A stretch of DNA of 64,000 nucleotides from Chrysogorgia sp. JL179-B06 (lineage: Eukaryota > Cnidaria > Anthozoa > Scleralcyonacea > Chrysogorgiidae), in assembly GCA_035772405.1 (NCBI GenBank), contig JAYKKM010000056.1:666501-730500 (forward strand), in the 5' to 3' direction. The notes beneath the pieces were generated by a model. It was not told the DNA's origin. It ran no database searches and was given only the letters and a program-made list of their open reading frames with translations. A program made the position numbers and the translations under genes. Positions 47,113 to 57,780 of this stretch are shown here, one piece after another (within the stretch, counting starts at the first letter, position 1; every line of letters starts with the position of its first letter).

Positions 47113-47647
47113 ACCCTATTGGCAATATAAATTAACTTTGTCTCATTTGAAAGAACTCGTAAAATGGTATAACAAGACCTTTTACAATTTTCCCTTATCT
47201 TTGTTGGTTTTCGAAATAAGTTGACGAAAGACAGCGTTGTGACATCGTGCTGTCCGCCATCTTGGAATTATTTTCGATATGCATGTGACGTCATAAGTAG
47301 GGTAAAGTGAAATTTTTATCTTGCCAACCTTACGACATTATGAGCCAGAAACTCGATTATGTTGCACTATTTCCATTTTCAATTGGCCCACAACATTTTA
47401 AAAAGCCTTCCGCAGATATTCGGTCACCTATGGAGTAGTTTAATAAGGTTTACCCTGCTTGTGATATCACCAATTTCCTAGTTAATTAGGTCAAATATTA
47501 CAACAAGATGGCGGATTGTCTTTTGTCATAATTATCTGAAATATTTCAAAAACCAAGAAAGATACAGAAAAATTGTAAAAGGTCTTCTTATACCATTTTA
47601 CGAGTTCTTTCAAATGAGACAAAGTTAATTTATATTGCCATAACCCT
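47113..47647. mobile_element. piggyBac-like MITE (family A relative), left end clipped
   Basis: The right end CATAACCCT is followed by TTAA (47648-47651). Arms match around GGCAATATAAATTAACTTTG and CCGCCATCTTGG. The first bases of the left end are replaced by the LINE fragment. Confidence 0.8.
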
Positions 47648-47694
47648 TTAAGTTTTTTTAATTAGTTAGTTAATTTTTTGTCGTCTGTGATTAT

Positions 47695-50115
47695 TCATCT
47701 GTATCGTAGTGCTTGGCTATAGATAACACCTCGTTTACATGAGTTTGGGTGGAATGAATTTTTGTGCACTAATAATGTTTTGTCTGTTGGTTTGATATAT
47801 AAATCAGAAACAAGTTCACGTTTGTCGTTGAAGTAAATAGTTGTGTCTAGAAAGTGTACCGATTTGTTTGAGTATTCGTAGTCGAATTTGATAGTTGGAT
47901 GGAAATGGTTGATGTGATTAAGGAATTTAAGAAGGGATTCTGTTCCATGAGACCATAGTGCGAAAATGTCATCGATGAACCTAATCCACTCAAGTGGAGT
48001 AAGTCCATCAAGTGCATTTAAAAGCATATATTTTTCCAAGGCCGCCATGAATAAGTTGGCATAAGATGGTGCCATAGGTGTGCCCATAGCAGTTCCGTGC
48101 ATTTGTAGGTAATATTGACCGTTAAATTCAAAGTAGTTGTTATTAAGTATTAATTCGAGAGTATCGGGAAGGACGTCAAGGTTAGCGTTGCATTGAAGGG
48201 TGTTGTGTTTTTTAAATAGATTAATTGATGCGAAAATGCCTTCGTCGTTCGGTATTTAAGGCTTTTAACATCGATTGTCAGGAGTATGTTGGCCGGAATA
48301 TTGTTGTTCAGTAGGAATATTCGTTTTAGGAAATCAGTAGAATCTTTGACATATGAATCGATGTTGTTCATCATTGGTTTTAAGTAAAAATCAGCATACT
48401 CAGATAGCACGACAGTCGGACCTCCGCAGCCGGATATTAAAGATCTTCCTGGCACGTCAGGTTTATGTATTTTTGGAAGCAAGTAAAGAGTTAGTTTCCG
48501 GGTTTGTTTATCAATGTGTAGAAATCTAAAGTATTGTTTAATAAACGAGCAGCAGTGTTTTATCAGATTTAAAACACGAGGGCGTAGCCCGAGTGTTTTA
48601 GATCTGATAAAACACGTGCTGCGAGTTGTTAGTTGTTTCCCTAAAGAAGTATTTCAGATACATGTTGCGTCGGTATTGAAGGAAGGATGTATATATGGTT
48701 CGGTATGTTGTCGGTGGTGGCTTGGGGACGAACTTAAGTCCCTCAGATAAAATATCTTTAGTGGTCTTAGGTAAAGGTGTGTCGGAAAGGTTAACAATAT
48801 TCTCGTTGGTGTACTTGTCGCGTATGGTAGAAAAAATCTTAGTTTTATTTTTGTACCTGTTGTTGTTGTCGTTACGTTTTGTGCCTAGGTGTTCCAGTAG
48901 GTCGGGTTTGCGATTTGTTATCATTTTGGTCTGTTGTGTTTCATTCTGTGCTGGTGGTAGTTCTGTATGTGTCCTGGTGTCAGAAAATTCCGTATCTGTT
49001 GTTGTATGTGATTTGTAATTAGGTTGTTGGTATTACTGATGTTGTTGTTGACACTGGTTCCGATTATCCGATATGTGTTGGTAGAGGTGGTTCAATGTGG
49101 GATAGGGAACAAGTTTGATTGGCTGGTGGTTGATTCAATGTGTGAGAAGATGTTGATCGTGATTGTTGTGAATAATCGTTTGGTTATTGTGTGTTGGGGT
49201 GTGTTAGTTTTGCTGGTTTTGCGTTCGTTGTTTAGGCGTTTGATGTTTTGTTGGTGTCTTTGCGATTTGTTGTTTCTAGTTAGATGTCTGGGGGTGTATC
49301 TCTTGCCAATTTTGTCTGTTGCTATTAGTATACGTTTTGCCTGCTCGTTGTCGGTAGATCTGTTGTTTACACGATGAGTAGAGTGTTCGATTTTCTGTTC
49401 AATATTTGTTAATGTCCGTTGGTGTTGTTCCAGAAGGATATTTAATTGTTGTTTGGCAGCATCCCTTGATGCTTTCACCCATCGTGAACGAAGGTCGTTG
49501 TCTAGGATAATGTTTCAGTCGGTGATGTTGTTTAGTCCATCAGGCAAAGTTCCGTCGTTTCGGTAATCTGTTCAGAGTTTGAAATGAAGCGTGTAGGTAT
49601 GTTGGTATGTTATTTATGACATGTCCTCTAAGGTTGTATGTTATATATGAGTTGTCTGTCATGTTATGTGCGTCATCCGAGTTAGTGATTGATGCGGTGT
49701 CCATTAGTCTACGTCTTTCTGGCGTGGGTTGTGTTAAATTTTCCAGTCCTGTGTCACTGTCGCTATCGTTGTTGTTCATCAGCGTGTTTTCGTCAGTCTC
49801 GTTTCGCTCAATGTTCATCATCGTTTGATCGTTGTCGTTTTTTGGTTAATTTTGTTTGTGTTGTTGTGTAGTGTTTTCCGTTTCCGTTTCATCGCTGTCT
49901 TTCAGAAGTTCGTATTCGTCAGTTGCGTTAGGTTGGTCGATGTTAATGTTAGTTTCTGTTCCTAAAAGTTCGTTCTCGTAAACTTCAATGTTCAATGCCT
50001 CATATGCTGGAATTGACGTTGATATTTGCCCAAGGCCAAGTATATTCTCGTCAATCCCCCCCTCGGTTGCTGAAGTTTTTTCGTCATTTTCGTTTGTTTT
50101 GAATGGTACAGCTGT
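47695..50115 (-). pseudogene. Penelope-like element 2: N-terminal region and reverse transcriptase
   Basis: From about 50115 leftward: an acidic Asn/Thr-rich N-terminal frame, a coiled region (49478-49092), NLSDTPLPKTTKDILSEGLK (48780), LPKIHKPDVPGRSLISG, LLTIDVKSL (catalytic Asp), MHGTAMGTPMAPSYANLFMA, IRFIDDIFALWSHG (FIDD) and YIKPTDKTLLVHKNSFHP. These are Penelope polymerase motifs in order. Breaks: an 80-bp MITE at 48.54-48.62 kb, a frameshift near 48.25 kb and stops in the N-terminal part. No GIY-YIG endonuclease is visible. Confidence 0.8.
48544..48622. repeat. 80-bp hairpin MITE inside Penelope RT
   Basis: CAGCAGTGTTTTATCAGAT and its inverse surround a centre of AAAACACGAGGGCGTAGCCC. 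The RT frame is interrupted here. Confidence 0.65.
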
Positions 50116-50351
50116 GAATCAAATGAGATAGTATAGCTAAAGTTTATATCTAAAGCCTTTCAGAATCCTACATGCAAAGTATTTACATATTGGTTTATAT
50201 ATTATTATACGCAAAATTTGTGACATTATATTAAAAAAGCTTAAAGTTAATTGATGAGATGGCCTTCAAGTGTTTATTTCGTAAAAAATGTGTGGTATTT
50301 CCATTGATAATTGTACAACTGCCATGCGAAGCGAGACTTGGAGTAGCTCAT

Positions 50352-51438
50352 AGCAATTGGTTGGGTTACGTTGTTGCAAGTGGGCGTGAAGTGATTTGTG
50401 GTTGTCATAGTAAGAAGGCCACACATATAAATATATGTATATATAAATTGAATTATATTTAATTATTTGGTTAACATAATGGTTTCTATTTAATTTTTAA
50501 GATATTTATAAATTGTGAGATCAAACGTATATACACTTCAAACTATTTTTGTCCTTGTCGTGGTATATTATGTAGTATACCAATATATGCTGAAAAATAC
50601 CCTTATTAATTGAAAAAATGTATATATGGACATGGATTGTTCAATATTTAAGTATCTGTTGAAGGAATCATTTGTCACTAATATGAGGAGTATATGCTTA
50701 AAAATACTCTGAATAATTAAAATGTGTGGACGTATAATTGTCCAATATTAAGATTGGGTAATCTTGTAATACCAGTTCCGGTAGATGTATAATATAATTG
50801 ATATTTTATTAGGGTTTTCTTTACAAGTTTCTGTTGTTGGCGGCCTCTTTGCTGGTGTTGGAGGACATCTTTCGGTTTCTGTTCTTTTTTCTGTTATCTT
50901 TTCTTGATATATGGATAGAAATTATTCAGTTGGATAATCATCATCTTGATCTTGTATTTTCGGCCTCGATATGGGCATTGTATGAAGTTGTTGGTTAGTT
51001 TTTGCTTTCCAGTCTTAGTGTTGTTCGTATTAGTTTCCAATTGTTCGTTTATTTTAGTTATTGTTTGTAAGTTGGCTGTGTACAACAATATCTTTGATAT
51101 TTTTCTTTCGTTTGTACGCAACCAGTGGCACATCAGGCCATAAGATTTTTAATGTTGGCTCCTCTTCAATTAGGTGCCAATGTCTTTTGAGTACTTGTGC
51201 GATGTGGGTTGTATTTGTGTTATACGGGATGTTGAAAGTTAATGGTATGTTATTGTTGGCTGTCTTTTGGTCATAAAGGAGTTGGTGCTGTGTCAACTGT
51301 GTTGCATTAGTAAATGCTTCATCAATGTCATTCTCTTTGTAGTACTAATGAGGATTATTTTAAGTTTTTTTAATTGGTTAGTTAATTTTTTGTCGTCTGA
51401 TTATTCGTCTGTATCGTAGTGCTTGGCTATAGATAACA
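50352..51438 (-). repeat. Penelope-like terminal repeat (pLTR), upstream copy
   Basis: The minus strand encodes NTTHIAQVLKRHWHLIEEEP and LKILWPDVPLVAYKRKKNIK at 51296-51054, the region after the polymerase in Penelope-like elements. It is placed upstream of the element's own 5' end. The partial-tandem arrangement with 45403-47726 is typical of Penelope pseudo-LTRs. It is ended by a LINE insertion at about 51439. Confidence 0.7.
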
Positions 51439-54400
51439 CGAAGAGGTCCCGACCATCCACAACCTCCCACCGATGCCCGATAACCTCCCTATATCACTCC
51501 CCAACTCGAAGTTCACCTTCCGACCTGTCTCCCTGTCGCCCACCGAGCCCCACTGCGAAGTTAGCGACAGCTTCATCCTCCACACCGGCCTGAACGACCA
51601 ATCTGTCTGGCAACTGAAGCACCATCACCCACCTTCCACTCCCGCGAGCGAAGCCGACCCGCTGGAACGCTTCCTCAACGACCCAGACCTTGACAACACC
51701 TCGCCCAGCATTGCATCCCACCATGGTATCTTCCACCTGGACGCCCTTCCAGCTTCACCTCCACCTTCCCAATTTATCCGCGAGCTTCATGACACACACG
51801 ACACTGGTACCTGATAACCGTGCCGATACACCTACCCCTCAATCACCGCTCCTGCGACCAAGGTCCTCGAGCTGTCGCAAGCGATAACTTTGGACCAACA
51901 CCCCAGATCCCACCACCGCAGCGTCGCAATCGCGAGCCGCGTCCTACATCACCCGAACCGCGATCACCCAAGCCGCAACATCCTGCTCATTTGGCAGCGC
52001 CCTCCGACATGGAGACCATTCAGCGGCCGCTCTGTGATGAACCTTACCCCGATACCCCACCAACCACCGACGGCACCCATGACACCAACCAGCGGAAGGA
52101 GTTCCGCAAACACTGGGTGGCCCAGTTTGACCAAGAGCTGTCGTGGGAGGTGTTCTCTGACCTTTGTTTAGAGTTTGCCGAACACGGCCGCGAATTGGGT
52201 GAGTCTCTCCACCGCAAGAACTCCGCGAGACCACAACCCCACCGGCAAGACCGTCCATCGGCACGCACTCAGCATGGCAACTTCCGCCCTCGATTCAACA
52301 GAGCCGACGCTCAAAGAATTCAGAGTCTATAGAAGAATGCGAAGAAGAGAGCCGCCCGCCAGATCATCCAACCCAACAACCCCTTTTACACTGCCCCACC
52401 CAGAACGCGGAAGACTTCTACAAACAAGTCTTCGCGCGTAAAGAATGCGACACCACCGCACTGAAACGTGCCCTCGACGCTCACGTCCTGACCGCTCCAC
52501 TAGACGAAAGTCTCTTCCACGCCCCAAAACCTGAGGAAATCCGCGCCAAGATCCGTTCCTGTGCCAACACTTCACCTGGTCCAGACCGAATCGAGTACCG
52601 GCACCTCAAGGAGACCTGTGAGACACTGCCTGTCCCACCGCGACGTTCCCGACGCCTGGAAATCAGCGATAACCGTACTGATCCACAAGAAAGACAGCGC
52701 CGATGACCCGTCCAATTTCCGACCCATTGCCCTCATGTCCTGCATCTACAAGGTGCTAATGGGGGTTTTGGCGAAGAGATTGATGCCGTGGTCCATCGAG
52801 AATGACATCCTATCTCCAGAACAGAAGAGCGCCCGTCCCGCCGAAGGCTGCTATGAGCACACATTCCTGCTCCAGTCCCTGGTTGGCTATGCCCGAAGGA
52901 ACCAGAAAAATATCTTCTTGGCCTGGCTCGACCTCCGTACGACTTCGGCAGCACCCTCCATGATTCTCTGACCACTACCCTGACACATTGGTGCCCGACC
53001 TCGTCCAATTCATCACCAATCTATATACCAATTCGTTCACCCAAATCCGTGCTGGATAGACCTTACCGACCACATCCCCCTGGTGTGAAGCAGGGATGCT
53101 CACTAAGCCCAATATTGTTCAACCTATCCATCAAACTAATCCTCCGGTTTGCCAAAGACACTGCTACCGCGTCTGGTCCAGCACTCCACCACGAGATCCC
53201 GTTGTCCGTCCTCGCCTATGCCGATGATCTTGTGGTTATCTCCCGCCACAAAGACCGCCTCCAGAATCCTGGACGCCGTTTCTGAGCCGCCAACACCATT
53301 GGCCTCTCCTTCCGCCCAGACAAATCCGCCACCCTCTCTTTTACCAACTCCAACAAAACCTCCAGATTCTCGGACCGAATCGAGCACAATGTGTTCAATG
53401 TGCAAGGCCAACCAATGCCCATCATGCAGGAGGAGGACCACTACCGCTACCTCGGCGTCCCCATCGATGATATGATACAGCCTCTCATCGACGACCTAGA
53501 GAAGATCCAGGAATCCCTCCTTGCGCCATGGCAGAAGCTAGATATGATCCGGACATTTATTCAACCCAGCCTGACATTCGCTATCCGAGCCGGTTTTCCG
53601 CTCAAAAATACCCTGGTAGCCCTCCGAACCAAGCTGATATCAACAGTATTTAATACTTATTTAATACTTGTGATAATGAAAATTACAATTTACGAAGTAA
53701 TGGCACTAAACTTACTTTGGCAAAACCAAATACTAATTACCTTAAAAGAAGTTACTCATATAGGGCTGCAATTTCGTGGAACGAACTGTCCAATGAAGTA
53801 ACTGACAATTATCAAAGTCTATCTATCTCGTCATTCAAACGACGACTTAAGAATCTTTCATAATTGAATAGCTGACGACTTGTAATATAATTGTATATAT
53901 TGACTTACATTTGTATTTTTATTTTAGTATTGTTTATTGATATATTTATATAGTTAGGTTTATGATGTATTTATTTTTAACTATAATAGCACGGCCCTTT
54001 GAAAAACAGTTTTACTGAATAGGCTACCGTGCATAAAGAAATTTAATTAAAGATTAAAGATTAAAGTAAAGAAGATATGCAACCTCCCCAACTGCGCCAC
54101 CACCCATTATATCTTTGCCCACAAGAGAGTAAGTGGCCTTGGCCTACAAGACCCAACCGCAGAGGTAGACGTCCAAACCATCGTCCATGGCCATCAAATG
54201 CTCTCTTCCCAAGACCACACCGTTTCCTCCATCGCCCGCGCCAAACTGCTCCAGATTGTCCGCCATGCCTCCAGCAGTAACCCGGCACTGGTGTCCAACT
54301 TCCTGTCAGCCGCCCAAGACAGCCACCTGGACAACATGCGCTACCGCGCCTCCTCCGTTTGGACACGTGCCTGCCAAAGCACTAAAAGGCTTGGCATCAA

Positions 54401-54757
54401 ACTCAATTTCTCCGACACCAACCCTCCCACCACCTCTACGCCAATGGGTCCGCCTGGCAATTCACTGGCTTCAACATCACTTTCAAGGACTGGAGATTTA
54501 TTCACCGTGCCAGACTGAATTGTATCCCGCTCAACAGCCCGAAAAGCCGCTGGTCCGCCTGCTCGCCCACCTGCCGCCACTGCACCGACGCCGAAACGCT
54601 GCCACACGTACTCAACCATTGCCCAAAGAACTTGCAGGTAGCAATCACGCAACGCCATAACAGCATCGTGGACCACCTCACAAATGCAGCAAGGTTTGGA
54701 ACCGTCACCACCGACAGCTGCGTTCCTGAGTCCCACAGCAGACTTCGCCCAGACATA
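51439..54757 (+). pseudogene. R2/NeSL-like LINE, frameshifted
   Basis: GC-rich compared with all neighbours. Plus-strand pieces: CANTSPGPDRIEYRHLKE, AWKSAITVLIHKKDSADDPS, NFRPIALMSCIYKVLMGVLA, RPAEGCYEHTFLLQSLVGYA, GVKQGCSLSPILFNLSIKLI, VLAYADDLVVISRH (YADD) and, near the end, CSPTCRHCTDAETLPHVLNH, the CCHC knuckle of R2-type proteins. Many frameshifts. The restriction-like endonuclease expected after the knuckle is missing because the Polinton-like unit begins at about 54758. A CR1-type fragment is nested at 53649-54064. It inserted into the Penelope repeat at about 51439. Confidence 0.8.
53649..54064 (+). mobile_element. LINE 3' end with ATTAAAG tail, nested in R2-like LINE
   Basis: It encodes RSYSYRAAISWNELSNEV and SISSFKRRLKNLS, the tail of a CR1/L2-like polymerase, ends in tandem GATTAAA units and is AT-rich in a GC-rich host. 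AGTA is present on both sides (53645-53648, 54065-54068), a plausible short target duplication. Confidence 0.75.
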
Positions 54758-54856
54758 AGTAGTATAGAAAGTGGGGCTACCAGCGCAGTTTTCAATTTTT
54801 CGTGCTTCGCAACTAAAATTGAAAAATTCGCTGTTATCCCCACTTTCGAGACTACT
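54758..54856. repeat. 99-bp imperfect palindrome at the left end
   Basis: AGTAGTATAGAAAGTGGGG (54758-54776) pairs with its near inverse at 54838-54856, and inner parts pair as well (CAGCG, TTTTCAATTTT, TGC). It may be the outer part of the Polinton terminal repeat, which usually starts with AGT. Confidence 0.55.
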
Positions 54857-54941
54857 AAAACGAGACGAAATAAAATTCGTTAAATGAAACAAAAACAAAC
54901 TATACTCTAAAACCATCACACACGTTTCCTAAAATAGTTTT

Positions 54942-55178
54942 TCAAATATTAGTACGTAGAGACCGCAACTCTCTTTTACGACTGGTCATCCTTTTCCCGA
55001 GTACAGTATGTTTAAACCTCTCGTCTAGTTCCTTACGTTCTAAGCTACTCTTAGCGAAGAGTTGTCGTTTGAGCTCTCTTACCTGGTAGATAAATGATAA
55101 CTCTTTGTTGAGTCTCGTTATCTTTTCCTCCACTGATTTCCCACGTTCCACGCTACTATCCAGGGTTACAGTGCTCAT
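54942..55178 (-). CDS. small basic coiled-coil ORF
   Basis: From the ATG at 55178 (an alternative is 55232) the frame encodes about 78 residues: SVEEKITRLNKELSFIYQVR and LERKELDERFKHTVLG, highly charged, helical, with an Arg-rich end. No family was recognised. It is the leftmost gene-like frame of the provirus. Confidence 0.4.
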   Translation of the reverse strand: MSTVTLDSSVERGKSVEEKITRLNKELSFIYQVRELKRQLFAKSSLERKELDERFKHTVLGKRMTSRKRELRSLRTNI

Positions 55179-55479
55179 TACTTTATGTGAGCGCTGGAGC
55201 CATGGAGAGTAGTGTAGAACACGGTGATACAAGGATGGTTTTCAAAAAGTCAGATACGTTTGAAATCTACACAATTTGGAAAAGTGGCTTGGTACCCTCG
55301 TGTTCTTTATGAGTGATTCAACCAAAATTTAATTCACTTAAATACTGTAAAATGAGTGTGTAACTTGCTATGGGTGTGGTGGCTCGCGGGGTTAAGCGTT
55401 GTGCTGCGGCACACTCACTAAGGGCGTTCGAATCGTGAGTTGGACTTCTTTTCCTAGTCCATTACACTTATCCGTGCGA

Positions 55480-55600
55480 GTGACACAGCTGTGTCGTTTG
55501 TTACGCAATCCGGAAAAAGTGACACAGCTGTGTCGTTTGTTACGCAATCTAAGACAATGTATCCGGAAAAAGTGACACAGCTGTGTCGTTTGTCACACAT
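55480..55600. promoter_or_regulatory. three copies of a palindrome-bearing repeat
   Basis: GACACAGCTGTGTC, a perfect 14-bp palindrome, occurs at 55482-55495, 55521-55534 and 55574-55587, each within AGTGACACAGCTGTGTCGTT. The first two copies are followed by TGTTACGCAATC. Located between the end of the structural genes and the left terminus, it may bind a dimeric protein (replication, packaging or transcription). Confidence 0.55.
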
Positions 55601-55688
55601 TCCGTCTTGACGAGTAATAGTGGGGAATCCCTAAAAGAACATAGTAGTGTGATATGTCATCTTCGACTCGCTTCCGCTAATATTGTAA

Positions 55689-56237
55689 TTAGATAGCACT
55701 GTCTCCTTCATTCGGGGGTTCCCCCTCGGGGATTTCCCCTCTAGCCATATGACTGAGTACGTGTTTACTAGTTGTTAGTCCACCCGATAACAACCCTAAA
55801 CAAGGGAGGTAGGGGGATACGTATGATATAAACTTCTCTACGTCTCTTTTAAGTAGCTGGTCAGTAATCAACTCTTTTTCAAGCTTTTCAGGTGATTCAA
55901 TAGCGTTGAACCCTCCTAACGCGTGGGCGAACTTGCTTATTAAAAGGTCACAGAGAAACACGTTCGCTTTCTCCATTCTTTTTACCTCCCATTCTTCGTA
56001 GATCTTGTTGATAACTTTATCTGAGGCCTTTTTGAGATAAGCGATGGATTTGTCTATCTCACCGTCCTCTGAGAGTCTTCTTAGTTCGTCTCGTTTCTTG
56101 TCTACATCAGTTTGAGGAGTGTCGTCAACTTGTGGTGTATCGATTTGTGGCTCATCGATCACTTCCTGTTCTGCTTCTCGTATGTCTTCAATTAGTTCAT
56201 CAATTGTATCAGTATTTTTTGTCTTACGTTTTGGCAT
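55689..56237 (-). CDS. provirus protein, 182 residues, unknown
   Basis: The N-terminal third is acidic and low-complexity with an internal DTPQ repeat (PQIDTPQVDDTPQTDVD). The rest is helical (IAYLKKASDKVINKIYEEWE, LISKFAHALGGFNAIESPEK) with a hydrophobic Gly-rich segment (YLPCLGLLSGGLTT). It lies three bases downstream of the ATPase gene and likely shares its transcript or function. No domain was recognised. Confidence 0.7.
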   Translation of the reverse strand: MPKRKTKNTDTIDELIEDIREAEQEVIDEPQIDTPQVDDTPQTDVDKKRDELRRLSEDGEIDKSIAYLKKASDKVINKIYEEWEVKRMEKANVFLCDLLISKFAHALGGFNAIESPEKLEKELITDQLLKRDVEKFISYVSPYLPCLGLLSGGLTTSKHVLSHMARGEIPEGEPPNEGDSAI

Positions 56238-56240
56238 GTC

Positions 56241-56855
56241 CTATATACTATGTGGTATGTTTTGTTTTTGCGGAATAACTATTTCATACGAGTACGGGTG
56301 TCTTAGAAGTATCTCCAATCTTGCGTACTCGTTGTCTTTCAACTGTTTTACTATTTTCTGAATTTCCACTTTATCGACTCCATTGAGATAATCGTCTACG
56401 ATAATTTTCATATCATTTATGTTAGGGTTGTAGAATGTTACTAACTTTGATATGTTCTCACGATATGGTTTACTAATTGAGGTTAGTTGTTGTGTTACGA
56501 CTATTGTGGATAGGTTGTAGTGTCTAGCGCTAAAGGCTAGTTCGCTTGTTCTGTTTTTGACGTCCTGCCCACCAGCGCAATCGTCTAGTATTATCAATGA
56601 ATTGGTGCCTTTGTAAATACCAGTCACATATTTAAGAAATACGTCGACCTTGTCTTGCTCACACTGAATAGCGATAAAGTTTGGGTCTCTCAAGTATTTC
56701 CACTCTATGTACGTTTTATTCCATTCAAATGTTGGACATATAAGAATGATGTAATCGAAGTGATTCATATAGTCTTTCTCTATCATATCCAAGAGGTAGT
56801 GCGTTTTACCACAGGCTGTCATACCAACAATTAGCATGTTAAAAGGCGTTTTCAT
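56241..56855 (-). CDS. A32-like DNA-packaging ATPase
   Basis: 204 residues. Walker A GMTACGKT is at residues 11-18, Walker B SLIILDDCA at about 86-94, and STIVVTQQLTSISKPYREN follows as the sensor-like segment. This is the compact FtsK/HerA-type ATPase that pumps DNA into capsids of Polintons, virophages and adintoviruses. The start is the ATG at 56855, preceded by an AT-rich TATAGTAT stretch. The frame is fully open. The neighbouring capsid gene and integrase support the assignment. Confidence 0.85.
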   Translation of the reverse strand: MKTPFNMLIVGMTACGKTHYLLDMIEKDYMNHFDYIILICPTFEWNKTYIEWKYLRDPNFIAIQCEQDKVDVFLKYVTGIYKGTNSLIILDDCAGGQDVKNRTSELAFSARHYNLSTIVVTQQLTSISKPYRENISKLVTFYNPNINDMKIIVDDYLNGVDKVEIQKIVKQLKDNEYARLEILLRHPYSYEIVIPQKQNIPHSI

Positions 56856-56910
56856 ATAGAATACTATATGTTTTAGTATTGGATTGACTGTAGATCGTTG
56901 TTGATAAGGT

Positions 56911-57450
56911 TTACGAGTCCGTCGGAGAGTATGAATATTCTACACATGACGTTCGCTGTTGTGACTTTTTAATGATTTCCATCAGTATTCCTGACTGAGT
57001 ATTCACGATCTTTTTTCCAGTGGCTACTTTCGCGTTATCTTCGATAGATCTAAGGTCAACAACCAAAGCGAAACCGTCTTTGTAAAACTTTTGGACAGTC
57101 ATGTGCTGGTCACAGTCTAGTTTTCGTCCAAATAGTCGTCTCGCTTCTACCCATAGTCTTGATTTTGGTATTCCTTGACTGTATACCATATTTGGCACGC
57201 CTTCTATAGTAAGTTTGACTGACTCTATGTTTGGGTAGACGAACTCCTCACTGTCAATTCTTGTCTTATTTGTGAAGAGTAGAACGATAGCTTTCATTGA
57301 CTTTCTTGGTAGGTTAATATTTTCGTTCACAAGTGTGGTTCCTTTATCCCACTCCACAGTCTTCATTAGTGTGATGTGCTCATATGATAGAGATCTACCG
57401 GATGCGTATAGAGACGATACTTCATAATAATGTTTACTATTTATATAGCG
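56911..57450 (-). pseudogene. candidate major capsid protein, C-terminal part
   Basis: About 175 residues continuing the frame interrupted by the SINE: VSSLYASGRSLSYEHI, VLLFTNKTRIDSEEFVYPNI, SRLWVEARRLFGRKLDCD. The beta-rich content fits the second jelly roll. The visible frame ends at 56911, but an overlapping frame has a more capsid-like ending (IFILSDGLVNL), implying a one-base slip near an A5 run at about 56970. It is inactive because of the SINE. Confidence 0.5.
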
Positions 57451-57780
57451 CAAATTAGCATATGTATATGATCAAATGCGCTTTACAACATTGACAATTT
57501 ATTCTATTATATTCAGTACCTAGTACCCAGTACCCCAATCAATTAACCTTAACTATTTATTTTACAGTTTTTATCATCATTAGTTTTCCTAACTATTTAT
57601 CCTAACCCGCCCTGTCAACTTCCCTGTGGGAGGAAACCGGAGAACCCGGAGAAAACCCACGACTTTCGGCAGAGTGTTGACCAACTCTTTCCACGTGCGA
57701 TCAAATGTCCGAACACAGGGTTCGAACTCTTGACCTCAGAGGTGGGAGGCAGTGGCCCTGACCACTAGACCACCGAAGCG
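57440..57780 (-). mobile_element. tRNA-headed SINE inserted in capsid gene
   Basis: On the minus strand it starts with GGTGGTCTAGTGGTCAGG (A box), then AGAGTTCGAACCC (B box), a core with TTTTCTCCGGGTTCTCCGG, and a tail ending GCGCTATATAAATAG. The head resembles tRNA-Glu/Gly and the core is of a type I recall from invertebrate SINEs. The host frame is interrupted at 57780 and resumes near 57450. No clear target duplication was found. Confidence 0.85.

Larger units (their letters stand above)
45403..47726 (-). repeat. Penelope-like terminal repeat (pLTR), downstream copy, with nested insertions
   Basis: Sequence matching 50352-51438 in order (TAGCAATTGGTTG, AAGGCCACACATATAAATAT, GATCAAACGTATATACAC, then CTTGGCTATAGATAACAC). 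It is expanded by two TTAA MITEs and a LINE fragment. The coding strand is minus; near 46600-46740 it retains part of the HWHLIEEEPTLK-type region seen in the other copy. Confidence 0.7.

Noticed and set aside
54187..54660. 157-codon Pro-rich plus-strand ORF
   Set aside because: Wrong frame of the GC-rich R2-like LINE; the neighbouring frames carry the recognisable polymerase tail and CCHC knuckle.
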